NCBI RefSeq assembly: GCF_001273775.1
Contig: NZ_CP011801.1
Coordinates: forward strand, 310,001 to 374,000
Direction: 5' to 3'
Length of the DNA stretch: 64,000 nt
Origin: Nitrospira moscoviensis
Lineage (GTDB): Bacteria; Nitrospirota; Nitrospiria; Nitrospirales; Nitrospiraceae
The notes below the pieces were generated by a model. It ran no database searches. It saw only the letters and a list, made by a program, of their open reading frames with translations, and was not told the DNA's origin. Below, in pieces: positions 6,239-15,050 of the stretch (its first letter is position 1; every line of letters begins with the position of its first letter). A program made the translations under genes and the position numbers.

Positions 6239-8737
6239 ATGGATTCGGTCCAGCCCCTCGCCATTCCCAAAATTGAAACCAGTCCGATCCCCCCGGCGAT
6301 CGCTGAAGAAATCGAAACCTTCGAGGCCGAGGCCCAACGGGCGTTGACAGGAGAGGTCTCCGGCGATCTCTTCAAACCCTTCCGCCTGCAATACGGCATC
6401 TATGGGCAGCGGCAGCCCGGCGTGCAGATGGTGCGGATCAAGATTCCATTCGGCGGCATTTCCGCGAATCAGCTCCGCCGGGTGGCCGAATTGGCCGATC
6501 GTTATGCCACCGGCGTCGGGCATGTCACGACCAGGCAGGACATCCAGATGCATTTCGTCGAGCTGAAGGATGTGCCGGCCATCATGCGCGGCTTGGCTGA
6601 AGTCGGCCTCACGACCAGGGAAGCATGCGCCAATACCGTTCGCAACGTCACCGCCTGCCATCTGGCCGGGGTGTGCCAGGGTGAAGTGTTCGACGTGACG
6701 CCCTATGCGAAGACCGTCGCCTATCATCTGCTGCGCAACCCGCTGAACCAAAGTTTGCCGCGGAAGTTCAAAATCGCCTTCTCCGGTTGCCTGCACGACT
6801 GCGCGCTCACGCCCATTCACGACATCGGGCTGCTGGCCTTAAAAAAGACCGACGGCACGATCGGCTTTCGCATGGTGGCCGGCGGCGGGCTCGGCGCCGC
6901 GCCGCGCTTGGCCCAAGTGCTCCGTGGGTTCACGCCGATGGACGAGTTGATCCCGAGCATCGAAGCGGTCATCAAGGTCTTCGATACATTGGGGAACCGG
7001 AAGAACCGCAACAAGGCTCGCATGAAGTTCGTCATCGAAAAGTTGGGGTTCGAGGAATTCAAGCGGCGCTGGGAGGCGGCCTATACCGCCATGGGCTTCG
7101 CGCTGCCGAATCACAAGCCCCTCACGCTGCTCCAACATCGGGACGCTCCACCGCCGCTCATCATGCCGACCCGTAACGGTACAGTGAATGGGAACGGGAA
7201 CGGCAGCGGCGTCCATGCAACCGGTCGCGAAACGCCGTTCGAGATGTGGAAACGCACCAACGTCGTGAAGCAAAAGCAGGACGGCTACGTCACGGCGGCG
7301 GTCAAATTGTTCATGGGGGACATCACGGCCGAGCAGATGTTGTTTGTGGCGGATCTGGCCGAGCGGTATTCCAACGGCAATCTCCGCACGACGATCAACC
7401 AGAATCTGGTCATTCGCTGGATTCCGGCCGACATGATCGCGGACCTCTACGAGGACCTCGCGTCCCGCGGCCTGGCGGATCCGGGCGCTGAGCTGGTCGA
7501 AGACATCATCGCCTGTCCCGGCACCGATACGTGCGGTCTCGGCATCACCTCATCCAAAGGCCTCGCGCGGGCTTTGGCGGAAGTCTTTCCGGCCGGCCGC
7601 GTGCCGGCGGATCTCCAGGATGTGAGCGTCAAGATCAGCGGCTGCCATAACTCCTGCGCGCAGCATCATATCTCCACGATCGGCCTGCACGGGGTCGGCA
7701 AGCGGCTCGGCGACCATGTCGCCCCGCACTATGAATTGCACCTCGGCGGCTCCGTCGACGGCACGCCCAAGATCGGCCAGATGACCGTGAAGCTGCCAGC
7801 CAAGGCGGTGCCGGCCGCGATTTCCCATTTGATCGACGTCTATCGGCGCGACCGCCGACCGAACGAAGGACTGCCGGCCTTCATCGCCCGCGCCGGCAAG
7901 AACAAACTCAAAGACGAATTGATTCCCTACACCATCGTGCCGCCCTACCACGAGGACCCCACCTTCTACTACGACTGGGAAGGCGAGGAAGAATTCGTCC
8001 TCGAGGATCTCGGCCCCGGGGAATGCGCCGGCGGCGCGCTCGAAATGATCGAGAACGGCATCCTGGAGGCGGACCAGGAGCTGTATCAGGCCAAGCTGCT
8101 GGTCGAGAAGCATCAATATTCCGTGTCGGTGAACAAGTCGTATCGCGCCGTGCTGGCCGCGGCGAAAGCGCTTCTGGTTACGGAGGGATTGGATCCGGCG
8201 ACCGATGCGGAGGTGTTTCAGGAATTCGAACGCCGCCTGGCGCCCAAGGGCATTGTCCCATCGATGTACCGGGATCTCGGTAAGCAAGTGGGAGATCTGG
8301 GCCCGAAGGATACGACGGCTCAATCGGCGCAGGAGAAGATGACCTTTGCCAAGGGCTTTGTCGATGCCTGCCGTGCCGCAACAGAGAAGATGGGCAAGGA
8401 CCTCAAGTTCGGCGCCGTGCCGGAAGAACCTCGGCAGGCCGTCGCAGCCAAGCCAGCGGCGATTCAACCTGCGCCTGCGCCGGCCGCGCCCGCTCCCACC
8501 GGCGCGCCGGTCTACGATCTGCGCGGCGTCGCCTGCCCGCTGAACTATGTGAAGACGAAGCTCAAACTGGAAATGATGGATGCGGGCGAGCGACTGGAAG
8601 TCTGGCTGGACGCCGGGGAACCGATCAAAAACGTGCCCATGAGTCTCAAGAACGACGGACACAAGATCCTTTTGCAAGAAGCGCTGGAGCCGGAAGCGGC
8701 CCATTACCGCGTGCTGGTGGAAAAGGTCGAAGCATAA
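6239..8737 (+). CDS. Sulfite (or nitrite) reductase hemoprotein fused to a C-terminal TusA domain
   Basis: An 832-residue fusion starting after GAGAGGAGAC. Residues about 45-300 and 335-540 are two copies of the siroheme reductase half (ferredoxin-like half-domain plus NIR_SIR domain). Each copy has a full set of [4Fe-4S]/siroheme ligands: Cys140, Cys146, Cys184, Cys188 in the first; Cys426, Cys432, Cys469, Cys473 in the second. Usual assimilatory enzymes keep only the second set. A linker rich in Asn/Gly (311-325) joins the halves. A helical segment (about 605-720, perhaps HEPN-like) and a Pro/Ala linker follow, then a TusA domain at 757-830 with its sulfur-carrier Cys766 in ACPLN. Context (APS reductase, CysDN) favours sulfite as substrate; nitrite is not excluded. 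The direct fusion suggests that product sulfide or a persulfide is passed to TusA. Confidence 0.85.
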   Translation: MDSVQPLAIPKIETSPIPPAIAEEIETFEAEAQRALTGEVSGDLFKPFRLQYGIYGQRQPGVQMVRIKIPFGGISANQLRRVAELADRYATGVGHVTTRQDIQMHFVELKDVPAIMRGLAEVGLTTREACANTVRNVTACHLAGVCQGEVFDVTPYAKTVAYHLLRNPLNQSLPRKFKIAFSGCLHDCALTPIHDIGLLALKKTDGTIGFRMVAGGGLGAAPRLAQVLRGFTPMDELIPSIEAVIKVFDTLGNRKNRNKARMKFVIEKLGFEEFKRRWEAAYTAMGFALPNHKPLTLLQHRDAPPPLIMPTRNGTVNGNGNGSGVHATGRETPFEMWKRTNVVKQKQDGYVTAAVKLFMGDITAEQMLFVADLAERYSNGNLRTTINQNLVIRWIPADMIADLYEDLASRGLADPGAELVEDIIACPGTDTCGLGITSSKGLARALAEVFPAGRVPADLQDVSVKISGCHNSCAQHHISTIGLHGVGKRLGDHVAPHYELHLGGSVDGTPKIGQMTVKLPAKAVPAAISHLIDVYRRDRRPNEGLPAFIARAGKNKLKDELIPYTIVPPYHEDPTFYYDWEGEEEFVLEDLGPGECAGGALEMIENGILEADQELYQAKLLVEKHQYSVSVNKSYRAVLAAAKALLVTEGLDPATDAEVFQEFERRLAPKGIVPSMYRDLGKQVGDLGPKDTTAQSAQEKMTFAKGFVDACRAATEKMGKDLKFGAVPEEPRQAVAAKPAAIQPAPAPAAPAPTGAPVYDLRGVACPLNYVKTKLKLEMMDAGERLEVWLDAGEPIKNVPMSLKNDGHKILLQEALEPEAAHYRVLVEKVEA

Positions 8738-8753
8738 CGGAACGGATCACTGT

Positions 8754-9470
8754 GTGACTGGGAACGGACAGGCGGACAGCGCCAAAGAGTTGAAGACCTG
8801 GAGCGATTCATTCGAAGCGAAGCAGCCGCAAGACGTGTTGGCTGCCGTGATCGAACGCTACGCGCCCAAGATCGTGCTCGCCTGCAGTTTCGGGGCGGAG
8901 GACGTCGTTCTGTTGGACATGGTGCATCGGCTCAATCCGACCGTGCCCTTGTTTTATCTCGACACGGATTTCCTGTTTACCGAGACGTATGAAACGCGGG
9001 ACCGGGTGATCGAACGGTACGGTTTAAAGCCGGCGCAGGTCATTCAGATGAAGTCCCTGCTGACTCCCGAGCAACAGGCGGACCAGTATGGCGCGGCACT
9101 CTGGTCCACCGAGCCGGATCGCTGCTGTCAAATCCGTAAAGTGGAACCGCTCACCCGCGTCCTGAAAGGATTCGATGCCTGGATCACCGGCATCCGCCGG
9201 GACCAGGCGGCCACCAGAGCCCATGCCGGCTTGATCGAGTGGGATACCAAGTTCCAGCTCGTGAAGGTGAATCCGCTCGCCCGCTGGACGTGGGCGGACG
9301 TGTGGACCTACATCAAGGTGTACGAGGTGCCGTACAATCCGCTCCACGATCGGGGCTATCCCAGCATCGGCTGCACGCATTGCACCGCGCCGGTCGCGCC
9401 GGGAGAAGATCTGAGAGCCGGCCGCTGGAAAAATTTTGCCAAGACCGAGTGTGGGTTGCACAAGTCGTAA
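8754..9470 (+). CDS. cysH: Assimilatory adenylyl-sulfate (APS) reductase
   Basis: Reduces APS to sulfite and AMP with thioredoxin as electron donor. The 238-residue protein (GTG start) has the PP-loop-like LACSFGAED segment, the tandem Cys124-Cys125 and Cys207/Cys210 that hold the [4Fe-4S] cluster, and the catalytic Cys233 in ECGLH. The presence of all four cluster ligands marks the APS-using, plant/bacterial type and not the PAPS-using enterobacterial type. It follows the sulfite reductase by 16 bases and precedes the TrpD-like gene by one base. Confidence 0.93.
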   Translation: MTGNGQADSAKELKTWSDSFEAKQPQDVLAAVIERYAPKIVLACSFGAEDVVLLDMVHRLNPTVPLFYLDTDFLFTETYETRDRVIERYGLKPAQVIQMKSLLTPEQQADQYGAALWSTEPDRCCQIRKVEPLTRVLKGFDAWITGIRRDQAATRAHAGLIEWDTKFQLVKVNPLARWTWADVWTYIKVYEVPYNPLHDRGYPSIGCTHCTAPVAPGEDLRAGRWKNFAKTECGLHKS

Positions 9471-9471
9471 G

Positions 9472-10512
9472 ATGTCGTTCCAACCGATCCTCGCAAAAAT
9501 CGCCAAAGGTCCCAAGGTCTCCAAGGATCTGACCTGGGAAGAATCCAAGCAGGCCATGAAGGCCTTGATCGAGGGAGACGCCACGCCGGCTCAGGTGGGC
9601 GCGTTTCTCATTGCGATGCGCTTCAAAATGGAGTCGGTGACCGAATTGGCGGCGTTCACCGCCGCCGCGCGTCAGTATGTGGCTCCGCTGCCGATCTCAA
9701 AAGATCTGGCGCTCGTCGACGTTCCCACCTATGCGGGCAAGCACGATACGTTTCACGCCTTGGTGGCCGCCTGCATTGTCGCGGCTTCTGCCGGGGCCGC
9801 GGTGTTGATGCATGGCTACGATGGAGTGCCCGGCCGGCTCGGTGCCGCCGGCGTGCTGAAGGCCTTGGGCGTCCGGATCGATGCGGAGGCGAAAGCCGTT
9901 GCCGAAGAAGTGAATCAGAAAGGGTTCGCCTATCTCGATATCGGCCTCTATCATCCGCCGGTCTATCGCTTCCTCGAGATGCGGCAGGAATTGGGCGTGA
10001 GAAACGTCTTCCATCCAATCGCGCGGCTGCTGAACCCGGCCAGGGCGCGCGCCCAGCTGGTGGGGTTGTCGCATCCGCCGCATTTCGAGAAAACCGCCGA
10101 AGCCCTGCGGATGCTCGGCTCTCCCCGCGCGCTCGTCGTGCGCGGGGTGGAAGGCGACCCCGAATTGTCGGCGTCGATGACGACGCGCGTGCTGGAGCTG
10201 CGGGACGAACGCCTCACGCCGTTGGGGGTCAGCCCGAAAGATTTTGGGATGAGCGTCGCGTCGTCGCGGGACATGGCCGGCTTTCCTCCCGATCAACGCG
10301 AGAAGGAAGCGGATCTGCTCAGGCGCCTTCTTCACAACCAGGTCCAGGGCGGACAAAAGGACTGGGTGCTCATGAACGCCGCAATGGTGCTGTACGCGGC
10401 CGGCAAAGGCGCCTCGCTCGCATCCTGTCTCCCGCTGGCCCGGACGGCGATCGAGGGCGGAGCGGCGGCCCGCAAGCTCGAAGAATTGGTCCAGCAGCCG
10501 ATCGCCGCGTAA
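9472..10512 (+). CDS. TrpD-like glycosyltransferase-fold protein in sulfur operon, PRPP motif altered
   Basis: The 346-residue protein from MSFQPILAK has the fold signature of anthranilate phosphoribosyltransferase: N-terminal helical bundle (LTWEESKQAMKALIEGDATPAQVGAFLIAMR) and a glycosyltransferase core (GAAVLMHGYDGVPGRLGAAGVLKALGV). The PRPP-binding GTGGD...N.ST stretch is replaced by VPTYAGKHDTFHA, so ordinary TrpD chemistry is doubtful. It starts one base after the cysH stop (TAAG ATG) and is followed by cysD after 30 bases, so it is tied to sulfate assimilation and not to tryptophan synthesis. It resembles the TrpD2/YbiB branch, some members of which bind nucleic acid. Real function unknown. 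Confidence 0.78.
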   Translation: MSFQPILAKIAKGPKVSKDLTWEESKQAMKALIEGDATPAQVGAFLIAMRFKMESVTELAAFTAAARQYVAPLPISKDLALVDVPTYAGKHDTFHALVAACIVAASAGAAVLMHGYDGVPGRLGAAGVLKALGVRIDAEAKAVAEEVNQKGFAYLDIGLYHPPVYRFLEMRQELGVRNVFHPIARLLNPARARAQLVGLSHPPHFEKTAEALRMLGSPRALVVRGVEGDPELSASMTTRVLELRDERLTPLGVSPKDFGMSVASSRDMAGFPPDQREKEADLLRRLLHNQVQGGQKDWVLMNAAMVLYAAGKGASLASCLPLARTAIEGGAAARKLEELVQQPIAA

Positions 10513-10542
10513 ACCACGACGCAGAGGAAGGGAGCCAGGGTC

Positions 10543-11340
10543 GTGAAACATCTCCGGCAGCTCGAAGACCAAAGTGTCTACATTCTGAGAGAAGCCTACA
10601 AACACTTCGACAACCTCGCCATGCTGTGGTCGATGGGAAAAGACTCGACGGTCCTGCTGTGGCTGGCGCGCAAGGCTTTCTTCGGCCATGTGCCCTTTCC
10701 GCTGCTCCATGTCGATACGAGCTATAAGATTCCCGCCATGATCGAGTACCGCGATCGGCTGGCCCGCGAATGGCGGCTGAATCTGGTCGTCGGCCAGAAC
10801 AAAGAAGCCCTGGCCGCCGGCATGAACCATACGATGGGTCGAGTCGTCTGCTGCACGGCGCTGAAGACCAACGGGCTGAAGCAGTTGCTGGAGAAAAAGG
10901 GCTACACCGGCGTGATTCTCGGCGTCCGCGCGGACGAGGAAGGGACGAGGGCCAAAGAGCGCTATTTTTCTCCCCGCGACAAACACGGCGATTGGGATTT
11001 CCGCGATCAGCCGCCGGAACTTTGGGATCAGTACAAGACGACCTTCCCGCCCGGCACGCATATCCGCATCCATCCGCTGCTGGATTGGACCGAAATCAAC
11101 ATCTGGGAATACATCAAGCTCGAAAATATTCCGTTCATCGATCTCTATCTCGACAAGGGCGACGGCACGCGTTACCGCAGCCTCGGCTGTGCGCCTTGCA
11201 CCACGCCGATCAAATCGACCGCGAAGACCGTCGACGACATCATCGAAGAGCTGCGCCATACGACGGTGGCTGAGCGATCAGGACGGGCGCAGGACGAAGG
11301 CCGCGGCATGGAATTACTCAGGAAGGATGGTTACATGTAG
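10543..11340 (+). CDS. cysD: Sulfate adenylyltransferase subunit 2
   Basis: CysD forms APS from sulfate and ATP, driven by the GTPase CysN. The 265-residue product (GTG start after GGAAGGGAGC) has the PP-loop [12 protein letters not shown], the [16 protein letters not shown] block, and the C-terminal [11 protein letters not shown] region typical of CysD. Length is slightly short of the enterobacterial form but complete. It is separated from cysN by two bases. Confidence 0.95.
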   Translation: MKHLRQLEDQSVYILREAYKHFDNLAMLWSMGKDSTVLLWLARKAFFGHVPFPLLHVDTSYKIPAMIEYRDRLAREWRLNLVVGQNKEALAAGMNHTMGRVVCCTALKTNGLKQLLEKKGYTGVILGVRADEEGTRAKERYFSPRDKHGDWDFRDQPPELWDQYKTTFPPGTHIRIHPLLDWTEINIWEYIKLENIPFIDLYLDKGDGTRYRSLGCAPCTTPIKSTAKTVDDIIEELRHTTVAERSGRAQDEGRGMELLRKDGYM

Positions 11341-11342
11341 CC

Positions 11343-13193
11343 ATGAGCAACGCGCCGGTCGTTTCAAAACCATCCGAGAACCTCAATATCGTCATCGTCG
11401 GCCATGTCGATCATGGCAAGTCCACCCTGCTGGGCCGGCTCTACGCCGATACCGGTTCACTCCCTGACGGCAAGCTGGAGAAAGTCCAGGCGATCTGCCG
11501 CCAGCAGGGCAAAGAATTCGAATACGCTTTTCTCTTCGACGCCTTTTTAGAAGAACAGGAGCAGGGCATCACGATCGACACGGCCCGCACGTTTTTCATG
11601 TGGAAGGGTCGGCAGTACATCATCATCGACGCGCCCGGACACAAGGAATTCCTCAAGAACATGATCTCGGGCGCGGCCCGCGCCGAGGCGGCCTTGCTGC
11701 TCATCGATGCGCTGGAAGGCGTGAAAGAGCAGTCGAAGAAGCACGGCTATTTGTTGTCGCTCTTGGGCGTCCGGCAATTCGCGGTGATCGTGAACAAGAT
11801 GGACCTCGTCGGCTACCGCCAGGACGTCTTCGACGGCATCGAAAAGGAATATCGGGAATTTCTGGGACAGTTCAAAGCGGTGCCGGCGCAGTTCATCCCC
11901 GTGAGCGCCAAGCTCGGCGACAACATCGTGAGCCGGAGCGAGCAGATGCCGTGGTACAGCGGTCCGACGGTCCTCGATACGTTGAGTTCATTCAAGAAAG
12001 AAACCGCGCGGGTCGAGCAGCCGCTCCGGCTGCCCGTGCAGGACGTGTACAAGTTCGACGCACGCCGCATCATCACCGGCCGCATTACGGCGGGACGGCT
12101 CAAGGTCGGCGATCACCTCGTCTTCTCGCCGTCGAACAAACGGGCCAACATCCGCACGGTGGAAGCCTTCAACATCGAACCGCAGCCCACTGAAGGGCAG
12201 GCGGGGCAGTCCATCGGCATCACGCTGGACGAACAGATTTTCGTGGAACGAGGAGAGATCGCCGCGCACGCGGAACACCTGCCGCTCGTGTCGACGGCCT
12301 TTCGGGCCAATCTCTTCTGGCTCGGCAAGCGGCCGCTGGAGAAAGGCCGCAAATATCAATTACGCGTGGCGACCAAAGAAGTGGACTGCGAAGTGGCGTC
12401 GATCCATCGGATCATCGACACGATGGACCTCGCCCAGCAACAGGGCAGCAGCACCGTAAACAAGAACCAAGTGGCCGAACTGATGCTGCGCACGAAAGCG
12501 CCGGTGGCGTTCGACCTGTCGTCTTCGTTCGAAGCGACCGGCCGGTTCGTCCTGGTCGACGAATACGACATCGCGGGCGGCGGCATCATCACCGAGCTGG
12601 TCCACGACGATCAGGAATTCCTCCGCGAGGAAGCCAGACGCCGGGATTTCGCCTGGGTCAAAGGCGAAGTGACGGTCGAAGACCGGGCGCAACAGTACGG
12701 TCATCGCGCGGCCGTCATCCTCATCACCGGCGGGCGGCACACGGGCAAATCGTTCTTGGCGAGAACGCTCGAGGGGCGTCTGGTGGCCGACGGCCGGCAT
12801 GCCTATTTATTGGACGGCCAGAACCTATTGCGTGGGCTCGATGCGGATCTCAGCGAAGCCGAGCGCGGGCAAACCGCGGAAATGGCCCGGCGCTACGGCG
12901 AAGTGGCGCGACTCCTCATCGATACCGGCTTGATCGTCGTCTCCACCACGAATCCCTTCGGCTTGGCCTATCGGGAAGCCTCGCAGGTGATCCGGACGCT
13001 GGTGCATCCCGCGCCGGTCATCGCGGTTCACATGAGCAAGTCGGAGGAAGAGTCGCCGCCGAATACCGACGTCGTGCTCAGCGGTCCCATCGACTTCGAT
13101 GCGGCGACGAAGCGGATCATGGAAGAACTGAAGCGGCGCGGCGTGCTGGCGCAAGCCATCGGAGCCAAGCCGACGTTTCAGTATTCCATTTAG
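11343..13193 (+). CDS. cysN: Sulfate adenylyltransferase subunit 1 fused to a degenerate APS-kinase-like domain
   Basis: Residues 1-440 are CysN, an EF-Tu-like GTPase: G1 GHVDHGKS (20-27), DAPGH (96-100), NKMD (151-154), SAK (188-190), followed by two beta-barrel domains. Residues about 455-616 align with CysC: Walker A GGRHTGKS (463-470) and [10 protein letters not shown] (490-499). In active APS kinases the second motif is DGDN and is followed by an ENIRR helix; here it is DGQN and QTAEMARR, so kinase activity is in doubt. That would agree with an APS-type CysH in the operon, which needs no PAPS. The domain may regulate or stabilise CysN instead. Confidence 0.92.
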   Translation: MSNAPVVSKPSENLNIVIVGHVDHGKSTLLGRLYADTGSLPDGKLEKVQAICRQQGKEFEYAFLFDAFLEEQEQGITIDTARTFFMWKGRQYIIIDAPGHKEFLKNMISGAARAEAALLLIDALEGVKEQSKKHGYLLSLLGVRQFAVIVNKMDLVGYRQDVFDGIEKEYREFLGQFKAVPAQFIPVSAKLGDNIVSRSEQMPWYSGPTVLDTLSSFKKETARVEQPLRLPVQDVYKFDARRIITGRITAGRLKVGDHLVFSPSNKRANIRTVEAFNIEPQPTEGQAGQSIGITLDEQIFVERGEIAAHAEHLPLVSTAFRANLFWLGKRPLEKGRKYQLRVATKEVDCEVASIHRIIDTMDLAQQQGSSTVNKNQVAELMLRTKAPVAFDLSSSFEATGRFVLVDEYDIAGGGIITELVHDDQEFLREEARRRDFAWVKGEVTVEDRAQQYGHRAAVILITGGRHTGKSFLARTLEGRLVADGRHAYLLDGQNLLRGLDADLSEAERGQTAEMARRYGEVARLLIDTGLIVVSTTNPFGLAYREASQVIRTLVHPAPVIAVHMSKSEEESPPNTDVVLSGPIDFDAATKRIMEELKRRGVLAQAIGAKPTFQYSI

Positions 13194-13261
13194 CCGTGGC
13201 GCATCGGCCGGCGGCAAGAAAGAATCGGCTGTTCAGATGCGTGCTGCTTCCTTTGGGTGGT

Positions 13262-13291
13262 TTGACTCGTCAGAAATCGCTGTGCTACCGT
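13262..13291 (+). promoter_or_regulatory. Possible promoter of mrp
   Basis: TTGACT (13262-13267) and TACCGT (13286-13291) with an 18-base spacer, 34 bases before the mrp start in the 132-base gap after cysN. The -10 match is poor. Confidence 0.3.
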
Positions 13292-13325
13292 ACCTCCCTT
13301 AACGTTCCCTTTCACGGGGTATGGA

Positions 13326-14252
13326 ATGGATATGGCGCCTGAAAAAGACCTCAAGACGATCCTCGGGAAGCTCCAATATTCCGACGACGCCAAGGTCATC
13401 CAGCAGATTACAGAACAAACGAAGCAAGTCCATGCCCGTATGGCGGGCATCAAGCACAAGCTGGTGGTGATGAGCGGCAAAGGCGGGGTGGGGAAGAGCA
13501 TGACCACCGTCAACCTCGCGCTGGCCTTCGCCCGCCAAGGTTCGCAAGTCGGTTTGCTTGACGTGGATTTGAACGGTCCCTGCGTGCCGCGCATGCTGGG
13601 GCTCCATGGGCATCAGCTCACCATGACGCCTCAAGGCGCCGTGCCTCCGACCGGACCGCTGGGAGTGAAAGTGGCATCGATGGATTTTTTCCTCGACGAC
13701 GCGTCACCCGTCCGCTGGAAGGGGCCGATGGACGTGAGCCCTGTCTGGTTGGGTCTCATGGAAATGAACGTCATTCGCGAGTTCCTGGCCGATGTGGCTT
13801 GGGGCGAGCTGGATTATCTGCTCGCGGATTTGCCCCCTGGCGCCGCGGCCGATAAGCCGCCGGTGATCGCCGGCTTCATTCCGGACTTGGCCGGCGCGAT
13901 CGTCGTCACCACGCCGTCGGAGGTCGCTTCAGATGTCGTCCAAAAGTCGGTGACGTATGCGCGCGACATGGGGATCAAGGTGCTCGGCATCGTCGAAAAT
14001 ATGAGCGAGTACCGCTGCCCCTCCTGCGGCGAGTTGAACGAATTGTTCGAAGGCAATACCGAAGCGATGTGCGAGGTGCTCGATCTGCCGCTGCTCGGCC
14101 GGATTCCGTTCGACCGCAAACTGGCCCGCACCTTCGACAAGGGCGCGCCGCTGTTGGATGAGTCGTACCCGACGATCCAGCGGTACCAGGAGATCGCCGG
14201 CCGCATCCGGACGTTGCTCGACTATAAGAAAGTCTTGGCGGAGAAACTGTAA
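13326..14252 (+). CDS. Mrp/ApbC-family iron-sulfur cluster carrier ATPase
   Basis: A 308-residue P-loop ATPase of the Mrp/NBP35/ApbC group, thought to hand [4Fe-4S] clusters to client proteins in the cytoplasm. The deviant Walker A GKGGVGKS is at 51-58, the DVDLNGP block at 79-85, LLADLPPG near 165-172, and the bridging cluster motif CPSC at 231-234. A short helical N-terminal extension replaces the usual DUF59 domain. An alternative ATG lies two codons inside. It precedes the PCP_red protein by 27 bases, so the two are probably co-transcribed. Confidence 0.9.
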   Translation: MDMAPEKDLKTILGKLQYSDDAKVIQQITEQTKQVHARMAGIKHKLVVMSGKGGVGKSMTTVNLALAFARQGSQVGLLDVDLNGPCVPRMLGLHGHQLTMTPQGAVPPTGPLGVKVASMDFFLDDASPVRWKGPMDVSPVWLGLMEMNVIREFLADVAWGELDYLLADLPPGAAADKPPVIAGFIPDLAGAIVVTTPSEVASDVVQKSVTYARDMGIKVLGIVENMSEYRCPSCGELNELFEGNTEAMCEVLDLPLLGRIPFDRKLARTFDKGAPLLDESYPTIQRYQEIAGRIRTLLDYKKVLAEKL

Positions 14253-14279
14253 GCCTCTGCCGCCGAGAGAGGAGTCTCT

Positions 14280-15032
14280 ATGAAATTTGTTTGCCTCAAC
14301 TGCGAAACCTACATGAACTTCGAAAAGGTCGAGAAGCCCGGCGAAGGATCGCTCGGGGTCTTTTTCGGCTGTCCCTCGTGCAACGCGAAGTTTTCGATGG
14401 TGACCAATCCCGGCGAAACCCAGATGGTCAGTTCTCTGGGCGTGAAGCTCGGCGGACGGACGGACGCCGCGGCGCCGTTTGAAATGACGCGCGGCACGTT
14501 GAAGGACGAAGCGCAGGCCGGTGCCGGCCAGATGGGCGCCTATCTGAACGAGAAGATCCAGGGTGGCCAGCCGGTGGCCGCTGCCCCTTCTCCGGCCAAA
14601 TCGGGCGAGAAGACCGGCGGCGGCTGTCCCTTCTCCGCCATGGTGGCCGAGATGGGGCTGGCGACGGGCGGCAAGCCGGGCAACGGCACCACGCCGGGAC
14701 CGTCCGAGTTCACCTGGACTCCCGATGCGAAAGAAAAGCTGGATCGGCTCCCCTCATTCGTGAAGCCGATGGTGCAGGGCAGCGTGGAGGCCTACGCCCG
14801 CAAGCAGGGGTTCAAGACCATCACGCTTCAAGTGATGGACGACTCGAAAAACGACTCGCCGAACGGCATGACCTGGTCGCGTGAGGCGGAGCAACGGTTG
14901 GAAAACATCCCCGACTTCATTCGCCCCATGGCACGCAAGGAGATCGAGCGTCTGGCGAAGGAACGGGGGCTTGCCACCATCACGGCGCAGGTGATGGATG
15001 ACGCGAAAGACAAGTTCATGAAGTTCATGTAG
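14280..15032 (+). CDS. Zinc-ribbon protein with two PCP_red repeats
   Basis: A 250-residue soluble protein. The N-terminus is a rubredoxin/zinc-ribbon-like knuckle (Cys5, Cys8, Cys31, Cys34). A low-complexity Gly/Ala/Pro linker containing one CPF (Cys116) leads to two tandem repeats, starting at Trp146 and Trp199, with the pattern W-x2-eA-x2-L-x2-iP-x-F-x3-m...E-x-lAkexG...IT. This is the pattern of the PCP_red domain, known as the C-terminal tail of light-independent protochlorophyllide reductase subunit B. No photosynthesis gene is present. It follows the Mrp ATPase and is closed by a strong terminator. Function unknown; a four-repeat relative lies at 34.1 kb. Confidence 0.85.
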   Translation: MKFVCLNCETYMNFEKVEKPGEGSLGVFFGCPSCNAKFSMVTNPGETQMVSSLGVKLGGRTDAAAPFEMTRGTLKDEAQAGAGQMGAYLNEKIQGGQPVAAAPSPAKSGEKTGGGCPFSAMVAEMGLATGGKPGNGTTPGPSEFTWTPDAKEKLDRLPSFVKPMVQGSVEAYARKQGFKTITLQVMDDSKNDSPNGMTWSREAEQRLENIPDFIRPMARKEIERLAKERGLATITAQVMDDAKDKFMKFM

Positions 15033-15050
15033 CCGCGCTCGCTCGACGGT

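Noticed and set aside
7550..8704. Minus-strand 384-codon frame opposite the sulfite reductase
   Set aside because: Arg/His/Gly-rich composition typical of antisense frames in GC-rich DNA; the opposite strand has clear motifs.
9697..11259. Minus-strand 520-codon frame opposite the TrpD-like and cysD genes
   Set aside because: It crosses two well-supported genes and shows no recognisable domain.
14280..15032. Light-independent protochlorophyllide reductase subunit
   Set aside because: Only the tail-domain repeat is shared; the nitrogenase-like catalytic body is absent.
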